Positions 1 through 7,148 of a DNA stretch of 13,283 nucleotides are shown piece by piece. Numbering within the stretch: the stretch's first letter is position 1; the number at the start of each line of letters is the position of its first letter. Under the pieces are notes generated by a model that saw nothing but the letters and a program-made list of their open reading frames with translations, had not been told where the DNA came from and searched no databases. Source of the DNA: GCA-2717185 sp047517345 (lineage in GTDB: Bacteria; Pseudomonadota; Alphaproteobacteria; UBA8366; GCA-2717185); the NCBI GenBank assembly GCA_047517345.1, contig JAKZTB010000305.1, positions 1 through 13,283 of the forward strand, read 5' to 3'. The position numbers and the translations under genes are program-made.

Positions 1-126
1 CGGTTCTACCCGTTCAACGCCTTCCGCTCATTGCTCGGCATCGCGGGCGACACCTCTGCTCCAACCTATGCCGAGCTTTACTCGGGAGAGTGGCGGCACC
101 CTACATGTAGCGGTCATGGGCGTTAA
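1..126 (+). CDS. C-terminal end of a gene entering from the left; possible transposase
   Basis: Frame 1 is open from the first base to a TAA at 124-126 and gives 41 residues. The peptide has a Phe/Asn-rich start, a segment reading FRSLLGIAG, then TYAELYSGEW, and ends in a basic tail. The spacing of an F-x-x-LLG-x-(A/S)G segment before a T-Y-x-x-L segment is reminiscent of the C-terminus of some IS1595-type transposases. That comparison is from memory and weak. The following DNA is AT-rich and gene-free, which would fit the end of an insertion element, but I could not identify terminal inverted repeats or a target-site duplication. It could equally be the tail of an unrelated gene. Confidence 0.4.
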   Translation, partial: RFYPFNAFRSLLGIAGDTSAPTYAELYSGEWRHPTCSGHGR

Positions 127-502
127 CCGGATAAGCAAGAAACAAACCTCCCGACGACTATGAAATTCTACCGATATTCCAAATAAAAAGGTTTCACCCC
201 TTTAGTTTCGGAAACTTCCTTTGATTACGACTATAATACCAATATTGTTCACAAATGGTAGATTTTCATCCCTCAAACGAGGTATACTCTGATCTTATTT
301 AGTGTCTATTTTGATATATTATACTGAATATCGTTGCATCTCATTGTTTCGTTAACACATTTCCGCGCCGCTCGTCGGTGTCACATCAGATACAAAAATC
401 GCTCGACACTTTGCCTTTGAGCTATGCAATTCCAAGGCCAGAGATGTTAAAATTGGCGCTCATTTCGTATGCTCTCATGCCAAACCGCTGGGACCCTTCA
501 CG
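127..502. other. AT-rich gene-free stretch before the hydratase gene
   Basis: No credible coding frame is seen here; the minus-strand frame crossing it from about 991 is the antisense shadow of the hydratase. From about 160 to 360 the composition is far more AT-rich than anywhere else in the window. It contains several -10-like hexamers: TATAAT at 232-237 and TATACT at 283-288 and 320-325. None has a convincing -35 at the right spacing. Small inverted repeats are present: AGTTTC/GAAACT around one base (204-216) and GATAT/ATATC (313-317 and 328-332). The plausible roles are promoter region of the downstream pair and/or edge of a mobile element. Confidence 0.5.
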
Positions 503-1306
503 ATGCTGAAAGACAGTCAGTCCAAGGAAGCTGCCGCGCGCATATGGGATTGCTGGCAGAACGGCACGGTCATCGAAGCCCTGCCCGCCGACATAAGACC
601 GGTGGACCGTGCCGACGGTTATGCGGTCCAGGCGCATTTCGAAGCATTGAGCGGGCGACCGATTTTCGGCTGGAAGATCGCCGCGACCAGCACGGCGGGA
701 CAACAGCATATCGGCGTTGACGGTCCAATCGCCGGCCGGCTTTTGGCGGAGCGCGTGTTCGACGACAGTGCTGTCCTGGCGATCGGACACAACCGCATGG
801 CCGTCGCCGAGCCGGAATTCGCTTTCCGCCTCGCCGCAGACCTGCCGCCGCGCGACACCGAATACAGCATCGATGACGTGCTCGCAGCGGTAGGCGACCT
901 GCATACCGCAATCGAAGTACCGGACTCCCGTTTCGAACCCTTCGAGAAAGCGGGCGCCGGACAGCTGATCGCCGACAATGCCTGCACCCATGATTTCGTT
1001 ATCGGCTCCGCGATGCCCGAGATATGGCGCGAGATGAATTTATCGCGCCACACGGTTGATTTTTCCGTCGCGGGAAAGGAAACGACCGAAGGCATCGGTT
1101 CGAACGTGCTCGGCGACCCGCGGAAAGCGCTCGCCTGGATCGCCAACGAGCTCTCCCGTTTCGGTCCGGGGCTCAAGGCCGGCCAGGTGGTGACGACGGG
1201 AACCTGCGCGACACCCCTGCCCGTTGCGCCGGGAGATCGTGTGACGGCCGACTTTGGCGCATTAGGATCGGTCAGCCTGCGCTTTGAAAACGCGGCCGCG
1301 GCCTGA
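503..1306 (+). CDS. 2-keto-4-pentenoate hydratase / FAH-superfamily enzyme (MhpD-like)
   Basis: This is a 267-residue cytoplasmic enzyme of the family containing 2-hydroxypenta-2,4-dienoate hydratase (MhpD, TesE) and 4-oxalocrotonate decarboxylase. Family members add water to, or decarboxylate, linear dienoates from ring cleavage and need Mg2+ or Mn2+. The metal-binding pattern is visible: Glu103-Pro-Glu105 in VAEPEFAF and Glu138 in AIEVPDSRF, matching the ExE...E triad of MhpD. The GWK segment at 56-58 and the C-terminal V-x-TGTC block also fit. Length is typical. The start is the first ATG of the open frame; only a weak GGGA (490-493) precedes it. The gene ends 41 bases before the monooxygenase and is probably cotranscribed with it. 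Exact substrate is unknown; decarboxylase activity cannot be excluded. Confidence 0.85.
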   Translation: MLKDSQSKEAAARIWDCWQNGTVIEALPADIRPVDRADGYAVQAHFEALSGRPIFGWKIAATSTAGQQHIGVDGPIAGRLLAERVFDDSAVLAIGHNRMAVAEPEFAFRLAADLPPRDTEYSIDDVLAAVGDLHTAIEVPDSRFEPFEKAGAGQLIADNACTHDFVIGSAMPEIWREMNLSRHTVDFSVAGKETTEGIGSNVLGDPRKALAWIANELSRFGPGLKAGQVVTTGTCATPLPVAPGDRVTADFGALGSVSLRFENAAAA

Positions 1307-1331
1307 TAAAATTCGCAGCGAAGGCGCGTCC

Positions 1332-1337
1332 AAGGAG
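1332..1337 (+). promoter_or_regulatory. Ribosome binding site of the monooxygenase gene
   Basis: AAGGAG lies 10 bases before the ATG at 1348 and fixes that start. It is the strongest Shine-Dalgarno match in the hydratase-monooxygenase pair. Confidence 0.75.
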
Positions 1338-1347
1338 AAAAAGTACG

Positions 1348-3096
1348 ATGGTATCGGAGGCAAAGAATTCGGACAAACGGTCCGCGGAAGTCGATACCAC
1401 TTTTGACGCCGTCATCGTGGGCGCAGGGTTCGCCGGCATGTATATGCTGCACTGCCTGCGCAAACTGGGCCTGTCCACACGCGTTTTCGAGACGGGCGGC
1501 GATGTCGGCGGCACCTGGTATTGGAACCGTTATCCGGGCGCGCGCTGCGACGTTGAAAGCATGCAGTATTCTTATTCTTTCGACGCGGAGCTCGATCAGG
1601 AATGGCGCTGGTCGGAGCGCTATTCGCCGCAGTCCGAAATCCTCGCCTATGCGAACCATGTCGCCGAGCGGTTCGATCTGCGGCGGGACATCCGCTTCGA
1701 CACCTGCGTGACGTCGGCACGATTTGACGAGACGGGGAACCGCTGGATCGTCGAAACCGACCGTGGCGACAAGGTCACCGCGCAGTATTGCATCATGGCA
1801 GTCGGCTGCTTGTCCGCCGCGAATACCCCGCCCTTCGAAGGCATAGACGATTTCGAAGGCCCGATCTACCACACCGGACAGTGGCCGCACGAAGGCGTCG
1901 ATTTCACAGGCCAGCGGGTCGCCGTCATCGGTACGGGCTCGTCGGCGATCCAGTCGATCCCAATCATGGCGCAGCAGGCCAAGACGCTGACCGTTTTCCA
2001 GCGGACGCCGAATTACGCTGTGCCCGCCTGGAACGGCCCGATGGACCCCGACTACGAGCGTGAGGTCAGGGCGGACTATCCAGGCTTCCGGGCGAAAGCG
2101 CGTGCGCGTCCGACCGGCTTCTATTTTCCGTTCAATATCAAACCGGCCTTGGAGGCAACGCCGGAGGAACGCGAACAGAAATATGAGGAATTCTGGGCCC
2201 GCGGCGGGCTGCCGTTCCTCGGCGCTTTCGGCGACCTGCTGTTCGAGAAAGACGCCAACGAAACGATCGCCGAGTTCGCGCGCGCCAAGATCCGCGCCGT
2301 CGTCGATGATCCTGCCGTCGCGGACCTGCTCTGTCCGGACAACATCTTCGGCTGCAAGCGTCTCTGCGTCGATATCCATTACTACGAGATCTACAACGAA
2401 CCCCATGTAAAACTGGTCGACGTCTCGGAGAAACCGATCGAACGGTTTACGAAGCAAGGGGTCGTCACGGACGGCACCGAATACGAGGTCGACGCGGTGG
2501 TCTGCGCCACCGGCTTCGCCGCGATGACGGGATCGTTCGATAAAATCCAGATTACGGGACGCGACGGGCTAACTTTGGCCACAAAATGGGAAGCGGGGCC
2601 GCGGACCTATCTCGGTCTGTCCACCGTCGGGTTCCCGAATTTCTTCATGATTACCGGACCCGGCAGCCCGTCGGTGCTGGCGAACATGTTCCCGTCGATC
2701 GAACAGCATGTCGACTGGATGGTCGATTGCATCAGCCATATGCGGGATATCGGCGCGCAAACCATCGAGCCGACCTTGCCCTACGAGGACGATTGGGTCG
2801 ACCATGTGAACGAGGTCTCGAAAATCTCGCTCCGGTCGACCTGCAGCTCCTGGTATGTCGGCGCCAACATTCCGGGCCGGCCCCGGGTCTTCATGCCCTA
2901 CATCGGCGGCTTTCCGATTTACGTCAACAAATGCAACGACGTCATGGAGAACGGCTACGAAGGCTTCACGCTGGACGGCGCAAACGACAGCAACGCGACG
3001 CCGCGGATTCGCTGGACCGAACGCTGGCGGATCGAGCTGGATATGGAAGTGATGTCGCCCGCCGCGATCGCCGCCGGGCGCGTACCGGTGGTCTGA
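1348..3096 (+). CDS. Baeyer-Villiger / flavin-containing monooxygenase
   Basis: A 582-residue class B flavoprotein monooxygenase, which uses FAD, NADPH and O2 to insert oxygen next to a carbonyl (ketone to ester or lactone). An FAD Rossmann motif GAGFAG is at 25-30, followed by the GGTWYWNRYPGARCD block (54-68) typical of cyclohexanone and phenylacetone monooxygenases. The BVMO fingerprint FxGxxxHxxxWP is intact at 169-180, and the NADPH Rossmann motif GTGSSA is at 195-200. Arg338 in the CKRLC segment sits where the catalytic arginine lies in characterised BVMOs. Length is near that of single-domain BVMOs. There is no signal peptide. It follows the hydratase in the same direction, so a joint pathway for a cyclic or aromatic ketone is likely but inferred. 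Substrate is not predictable. Confidence 0.92.
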   Translation: MVSEAKNSDKRSAEVDTTFDAVIVGAGFAGMYMLHCLRKLGLSTRVFETGGDVGGTWYWNRYPGARCDVESMQYSYSFDAELDQEWRWSERYSPQSEILAYANHVAERFDLRRDIRFDTCVTSARFDETGNRWIVETDRGDKVTAQYCIMAVGCLSAANTPPFEGIDDFEGPIYHTGQWPHEGVDFTGQRVAVIGTGSSAIQSIPIMAQQAKTLTVFQRTPNYAVPAWNGPMDPDYEREVRADYPGFRAKARARPTGFYFPFNIKPALEATPEEREQKYEEFWARGGLPFLGAFGDLLFEKDANETIAEFARAKIRAVVDDPAVADLLCPDNIFGCKRLCVDIHYYEIYNEPHVKLVDVSEKPIERFTKQGVVTDGTEYEVDAVVCATGFAAMTGSFDKIQITGRDGLTLATKWEAGPRTYLGLSTVGFPNFFMITGPGSPSVLANMFPSIEQHVDWMVDCISHMRDIGAQTIEPTLPYEDDWVDHVNEVSKISLRSTCSSWYVGANIPGRPRVFMPYIGGFPIYVNKCNDVMENGYEGFTLDGANDSNATPRIRWTERWRIELDMEVMSPAAIAAGRVPVV

Positions 3097-3431
3097 CTCT
3101 ATTTGCGTTTACCGACAGGCCGCGAACGTACACGGAATCGCGGCACCCAGAGAATCGACAACGATCGTCGCGAGCGGCGCACGGTCGATGTCGTCCCGGT
3201 TTTGCCGTACCGCGCGGTGGATTTCCCAGGCCTGCTCTATATGCAGAAAGCGGCCCGACGCGGCCTCGCTGGACGCGCGGCACACACCCGCGCTGCCGTT
3301 CAAATGACGGCCCTGGACGTTGGTTCGCGCGCAAAGGGTCCGGTGGCTGTAACGTTCGTCTTCCGGGTCCTGGCAACTCACCGCACGCTCCGGTAGGCGG
3401 AACCAGGCGCGGATACCATCGCACCCATTCT
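3097..3431. other. 335-base gap between convergent genes
   Basis: This GC-rich stretch lies between the stop of the monooxygenase and the end of the frameshifted LLM gene. No clear terminator hairpin with a T-run was found. A minus-strand frame with a TTG start covers nearly all of it (separate entry). The plus-strand frame starting at 3103 has poorer codon choice and no RBS. Confidence 0.5.
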
Positions 3432-3435
3432 TCAA
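3109..3435 (-). CDS. Possible small hypothetical protein (TTG start), unrecognised
   Basis: An open frame of 108 residues begins with TTG at 3435. That TTG overlaps the TGA of the upstream LLM C-terminal frame by the sequence TTGA, the geometry of translational coupling. It ends 12 bases from the convergent monooxygenase stop. Third codon positions are mostly G or C, as in neighbouring genes. The product is rich in Arg and Cys and has a hydrophobic stretch near residues 88-103 (ATIVVDSLGAA). No domain is recognised and no good Shine-Dalgarno is seen. It may be a chance frame, a degraded gene, or a real small protein. Confidence 0.28.
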   Translation of the reverse strand: MKNGCDGIRAWFRLPERAVSCQDPEDERYSHRTLCARTNVQGRHLNGSAGVCRASSEAASGRFLHIEQAWEIHRAVRQNRDDIDRAPLATIVVDSLGAAIPCTFAACR

Positions 3436-4459
3436 TTCCGGCAGCGCGGGAAGACATCGCGGCCGAGCGTTTCGATGAGAGCCTTCCGCCCTTCGACGAA
3501 GCCCGTAAACAGGATTTTATGAAAACCCGCCGCCCGGATTCGCATGATCTGCTCCGCACAGGCGTCCGGCGTCCCGAGAACCGCGAACCGGTTCGCCATG
3601 TAAGCGAGCAGTGCCGGATCGGCCATCAGCTTAGCGTTCGGCGACTCGCCAAGGTCTTCATGATGGCCGGCTGGTATCCTGACTGGACCGCGCGTATCGC
3701 ATCGGTCATTTCGGGAGGCACCAGTTTGCCGTCGAGCGTGAAGCGGAAGGCGTGATGTGCGGTGGACGCCAGCTCCATCCGTACTTCGTCCGTCAGCGCC
3801 GCCAGATCGTCGCCGACATTGACGCGGGCCAGCGTCCAGATATCGATATCGTCCAGGCTGCGCCCCGCCCGCTCAGCGCCGATCCGCAGATGATCCAGCG
3901 ACAGCGCAACGACCTCCGGAGACAGCCCCATGCCGCAGAACACGCCGTCGGCAACCTCGCCCGCCAATTCCAAGGTTTTCGGTCCTTCCGCGGAGATGTA
4001 AATCGGCACGGGCGGGTGATCGAACTGGCCCGTCCATCGCGCATGAACCTCGCGTCCTCCGAACTCGGCCGTTTCGCCAGCGAGAATCTTACGCAGGGTC
4101 AAGATATAGTCGCGCAGGCCAGCCAAACCACGCGGCCGCTCGTTGATGTTGTATATGGCGCTGTCGCCGGTCCCGATGCCGAGCAGGGCCCGTCCACCCG
4201 ACACCTCCTGCACGGTCGCAATCGCACTCGCCATGACAGCGGGATGCCGCGTAATCGGATTGGTAACCGCCGTCCCGATCGTGACTTTCTCCGTCGCCTG
4301 TCCGATCAGGCCGAGCGTGACGAACGGTTCGCGGAACAACGATTGGGAGTCGGCGACGCCGACAAGATCGAATCCTACGGACTCGGCCAGTTTGGCATAG
4401 GCGACGGCCCCATCGGCGCTGCGCGGGATTTCGAGTATGCCGAACTTCGCTTCCATCAT
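3432..4459 (-). pseudogene. LLM-class flavin/F420-dependent oxidoreductase, split by a frameshift
   Basis: The family are luciferase-like TIM-barrel enzymes that bind FMN or F420. The first frame (4459 to 3626, 277 residues) carries the family core: TNPITRHPAV then SGGRALLGIGTGDS (66-100), and VPIYISAEGPKTLELAGE (151-168). It runs off into RRTLS and stops at 3626. The next frame (3626-3432) supplies the missing C-terminus, with ADPALLAYMANRFAVLGTPD and a GFHKILFTG strand typical of LLM proteins. One lost base (or two gained) near 3640-3660 would join them into a protein of about 340 residues, the usual length. GGGAG at 4463-4467 lies 3 bases from the first ATG and 6 from the second (4456), so the second Met is the likelier start. 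It is divergent from another LLM gene. Sequencing error and real inactivation are both possible. Confidence 0.85.
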
Positions 4460-4572
4460 CGTCTCCCGGAAATTGTCTGAAGGCTGCCAATCTGGCCTGC
4501 CCTTCCCAAATCCACGCCTGCGACGCTAGCATCAGGACTGTCGAATCGCACCTGTCCCGAGGGAGCCAACTC
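4460..4572. promoter_or_regulatory. Divergent intergenic region between two LLM oxidoreductase genes
   Basis: These 113 bases must contain the promoters of the minus-strand (split) and plus-strand LLM genes. No clear -35/-10 pair or strong palindrome is apparent. The plus-strand RBS GAGGGAG is at 4559-4565, 7 bases before the ATG at 4573. Confidence 0.5.
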
Positions 4573-5433
4573 ATGCGAGTCAGTATTTTCGCCCCGGTCA
4601 TCAGCCCCCAGAACGACGCTTCCTATCTGAAAGCCCTCGCTATCGGAGCCGAGGAGCGCGGCTTTCACGGCCTTTGGCTCGGTGAGCATGTCGTGCTGTT
4701 CGACGACTACGACGCGCAGTACCCCTATGCGGACGACGGCCGTATTCCGTTGGGCGGTGCGCATGGATTACTGGAACCGATAACGGCATTGTCGTTCATC
4801 GCCGCCCATACGGAGAAGATCCGGCTCGGGACCGGCGTCTGCCTCGTGCCCCAGCGCAACCCGGTCTACACGGCAAAAGAAATTGCCGCCTTGGATTACC
4901 TTTCCAACGGAAGGGTCGACTTTGGCGTCGGTGTCGGCTGGCTGGAAGAGGAGTTCAACGCGCTGGAGGTTCCTTTCGAACGGCGCGGCGCGCGGTGCCG
5001 GGAATATCTCGGAGTCATCGCACGGTTATGGCGGGACGACGTATCGTCGTATAGCGGCGACTTCTACGAATTGCCGCCGTGCCGCCATTATCCCAAGCCG
5101 GTCCAACAGCCCGGACCGCCGCTTTATTTCGGCGGCGAGAGCAATCCCGCGCTGCGGCGCGTCGCCGACTTGGGTCAAGGCTGGTACGGTTTTAACACGA
5201 GTGTCGACGAGGCCGAGGAATGCCTGGCACGGTTGGACGATATGCTCGAAGCGCGCGGGCGGAAGCGGAGCGAGCTGGATATCGTCATCGGCCCCTATCG
5301 CCACAAGCTGACCAAGGACACCGCCGTGCAGTACGAAGACGCCGGGGTCGACACTTTGGTGGTCATGATCGTCGGGCGCGACACCGACGAACTCTATCGC
5401 TGGCTCGATCGGTTCGCGGCGGACTATCTGTAA
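4573..5433 (+). CDS. LLM-class F420-dependent oxidoreductase (TIGR03619-like)
   Basis: An intact 286-residue luciferase-like monooxygenase-family protein. The N-terminus forms the first barrel strand (MRVSIFAPVI), followed by GFHGLWLGEHV (30-40). The family core from LGTGVCLVPQRNP (85-97) through LSNGRVDFGVGVGWLEEEF (110-128) matches the TIGR03619 group annotated as F420-dependent, although many members in proteobacteria probably use FMN. PPLYFGGESNPALRR (182-196) is the usual phosphate-binding strand and loop. Length is normal for the group. It is well preceded by GAGGGAG. It is the intact partner of the divergent, frameshifted LLM gene; the two sequences are clearly different, so this is not a recent duplication. 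Substrate unknown. Confidence 0.88.
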   Translation: MRVSIFAPVISPQNDASYLKALAIGAEERGFHGLWLGEHVVLFDDYDAQYPYADDGRIPLGGAHGLLEPITALSFIAAHTEKIRLGTGVCLVPQRNPVYTAKEIAALDYLSNGRVDFGVGVGWLEEEFNALEVPFERRGARCREYLGVIARLWRDDVSSYSGDFYELPPCRHYPKPVQQPGPPLYFGGESNPALRRVADLGQGWYGFNTSVDEAEECLARLDDMLEARGRKRSELDIVIGPYRHKLTKDTAVQYEDAGVDTLVVMIVGRDTDELYRWLDRFAADYL

Positions 5434-5450
5434 AAACCGCCGGGCCCGCG

Positions 5451-6071
5451 TCAGAATAATGTCATTTGGGCGGCCGCTTTCGCTTTTCCCGTGATCGATT
5501 TCCAGTCATTTCGAGCGATATCGTTAGCTGTTGCGACCCAACTACCGCCGACGCACACGACGTTGGGTAGCGCAAGATAATCGGCAACGTTCGCCGGCCC
5601 GATACCGCCCGTCGGACAGAATGCGATGTCGCGGAACGGCGACACGAAACTTTTCAGGAGCGCGATTCCGCCGGCGGCTTCCGCGGGGAAGAATTTCATG
5701 AAACGAAACCCTTCGCGACGCGCGCGCATCACCTCGGTGGCCGTCGCCACACCGGGCAGATAGAACAGGTCGCTCGCTTTCGCCATCGTCGCAAGCGACG
5801 GGTCAAAGCCCGGACTGACCGCGAAGGCCGCACCGACCTCTTTCGCCCGCGCCATCTGATCCTCGTCCAGAACGGTGCCGACGCCAATTGTGGCTTGCGG
5901 ATGCCGATCCATGATCGCGGCCAAGGCATCCCATGCCGCGTCCGTCCGCAAGGTGACTTCGAGAACCGAAAGCCCGCCCTCGATCAGCGCATCCGCGGTT
6001 GGGACGGCGGCTGCCGCGTCTTCGAAGATCAATATGGGGATCACTTTCGCCTGCTCGAATGCGTGCTTCAT
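5451..6071 (-). CDS. eda: 2-dehydro-3-deoxyphosphogluconate (KDPG) aldolase
   Basis: The enzyme cleaves KDPG to pyruvate and glyceraldehyde-3-phosphate, the last step of the Entner-Doudoroff route. The 206-residue class I aldolase shows VIPILIFED at the N-terminus, the LEVTLRT strand with catalytic Glu38, the IGVGTVLD strand (62-69), FAVSPGFDP (83-91), and the Schiff-base lysine Lys126 in FMKFFPAE. CPTGGI near the C-terminus is the phosphate-binding loop. The start is the ATG at 6071, which overlaps the kinase stop as ATGA, so the two are translationally coupled. The frame stays open upstream inside the kinase gene, but that extension does not resemble the family. It is convergent with the LLM gene, with 17 bases between stops. 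Confidence 0.93.
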   Translation of the reverse strand: MKHAFEQAKVIPILIFEDAAAAVPTADALIEGGLSVLEVTLRTDAAWDALAAIMDRHPQATIGVGTVLDEDQMARAKEVGAAFAVSPGFDPSLATMAKASDLFYLPGVATATEVMRARREGFRFMKFFPAEAAGGIALLKSFVSPFRDIAFCPTGGIGPANVADYLALPNVVCVGGSWVATANDIARNDWKSITGKAKAAAQMTLF

Positions 6072-6985
6072 GAACAGCTCTCCGGCATCGCGTCGCGCGG
6101 CATGATCGCACCTGGATGCATAATGACTTCGCCGGCCAGCCGATGTGCCCGCCGCGCTGCTGCAACGGTATCGGCTCCCGCAAGCCTTGCGGCGAGATAG
6201 CCGGCGTTGAAGGAATCTCCCGCGCCCGTCGTGTCCATCGGACTCGCACGCGGTGCCGTTGGCACAAATTCTCGCACACCCTCCCGCGAAACCAGGCATC
6301 CGTCCGCATCCAATTTGACAACGACTTCGGCAACGCCGAGGCCGTGCAGTCTGTTCGCGCAAGCCTCCGCATCCGCATCGCCAAAAACCTGCCGGTCGTC
6401 ATCGAGCGTCGGCGCGGCAAGATCGGTGCGTTTCAACAATTCGGTCATGACCGCGCGGGCGTCCGCTGCGTCGGCCCAGCCGCGCGGACGATAGTTGCTG
6501 TCGAAAGCGACCTGGCCGCCATGTTCCCGCACGGCGTCGAGCAATTCGTGCAGCCGAGCTCTCTGTTCCGGGCTATACAACGAGAGTGTGACGCCGGTCA
6601 GACAGATCCAGTCATAATCAACCAGTCGCTCGCAAAGGCCTTCGCACCCCTCCAATGAAAACAGATCCCGCGCCGGCGCCCGGTCGCGCCAATAGAAAAA
6701 CCGGCGCTCGCCGTCCGCATCCGTGCGAATTGCATAGAGACCCGGCACACGGTCCGCCGCCCGCAGGACAAGCGCCGTTCCGACGCCTTCGGCACGCCAC
6801 TGCTCGATCATCCAATCGCTGTACGGGTCATCGCCAAGCGCGCTGACGTAATCCACCGAGACGCCGAGGCGCGCCAGATAGATCGCGGTGTTCAGCGTGT
6901 CCCCGCCATACGACATGGTCATGGATTGCCTGTCAGCGCCACTGAGTTCAAGCATGCATTCGCCGATACAGGCCACCCGCTTCAT
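6068..6985 (-). CDS. kdgK: 2-dehydro-3-deoxygluconokinase (PfkB family)
   Basis: A 305-residue ribokinase-fold sugar kinase that phosphorylates 2-keto-3-deoxygluconate to KDPG, feeding the aldolase encoded directly downstream. It has the N-terminal GECMLEL strand (8-14), the substrate-binding SYGGDTLNTA (25-34), the RFFYWRDRAPAR segment (95-106) typical of KdgK, and the PfkB signature DTTGAGDSFN (251-260) with catalytic Asp257. The start at 6985 is chosen for its very strong Shine-Dalgarno; an upstream in-frame ATG at 7060 would only add a non-conserved Gly-rich extension. No uronate or gluconate dehydratase or regulator is adjacent, so the source of KDG (pectin, glucuronate, galactonate) is not shown here. 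Confidence 0.93.
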   Translation of the reverse strand: MKRVACIGECMLELSGADRQSMTMSYGGDTLNTAIYLARLGVSVDYVSALGDDPYSDWMIEQWRAEGVGTALVLRAADRVPGLYAIRTDADGERRFFYWRDRAPARDLFSLEGCEGLCERLVDYDWICLTGVTLSLYSPEQRARLHELLDAVREHGGQVAFDSNYRPRGWADAADARAVMTELLKRTDLAAPTLDDDRQVFGDADAEACANRLHGLGVAEVVVKLDADGCLVSREGVREFVPTAPRASPMDTTGAGDSFNAGYLAARLAGADTVAAARRAHRLAGEVIMHPGAIMPRDAMPESCS

Positions 6986-6990
6986 AAAAT

Positions 6991-7005
6991 CCCCTCCTCC
7001 TCCTC
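6991..7005 (-). promoter_or_regulatory. Strong Shine-Dalgarno of kdgK, a repeated GAG/AGG tract
   Basis: Read on the minus strand, GAGGAGGAGGAGGGG stands 5 bases before the ATG of kdgK. It contains several overlapping copies of AGGAGG and decides the start codon. Confidence 0.7.
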
Positions 7006-7031
7006 GATCCTGCCCGCTTTGAATACGATCT

Positions 7032-7060
7032 AAACACCATGCCATTCCGAAACCTGTCAA
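7032..7060 (-). promoter_or_regulatory. Candidate promoter of the kdgK-eda operon
   Basis: On the minus strand a perfect TTGACA (7060-7055) is followed after 17-18 bases by a poor -10 (GTGTTT or TGTTTA). A start near 7025 would leave a leader of about 40 bases. The -35 is convincing, the -10 is not. Confidence 0.3.
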
Positions 7061-7148
7061 TGCGCCGAACGGCAGCCGATTTGCGACAGAGCGGCATTGC
7101 GTTAAGGTTTAGGTCGATTATGAAACGAACGACGGGAAGAGGCTCGAT

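Noticed and set aside
187..203. Minus-strand hairpin AAAGG/CCTTT followed by T-rich sequence, resembling a terminator
   Set aside because: The stem is only five A/T-rich pairs and no minus-strand gene ends nearby.
204..216. Palindrome AGTTTC-G-GAAACT in the AT-rich region
   Set aside because: It is short, has no T-run after it and no second copy; it could be an operator but there is nothing to support that.
619..2457. A 612-residue minus-strand open frame antisense to the hydratase and monooxygenase genes
   Set aside because: It runs opposite two well-supported enzyme genes, its translation is Arg/Asp-rich with no recognisable domain, and long antisense frames are common in GC-rich DNA.
2586..3755. 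A 389-residue plus-strand open frame across the monooxygenase end and the LLM gene
   Set aside because: It overlaps two recognised genes in other frames, is strongly Arg/His/Pro-rich and resembles no family.
5434..5450. Palindrome CGGGCCCG between the convergent LLM and eda stops as a bidirectional terminator
   Set aside because: It has no loop and no T-runs, and the gap is only 17 bases.
5451..6362. A longer N-terminus for KDPG aldolase reaching 6362
   Set aside because: The extra residues lie inside kdgK in another frame, are Arg/Cys-rich and do not match the aldolase family, whose N-terminus begins at the ATG at 6071.
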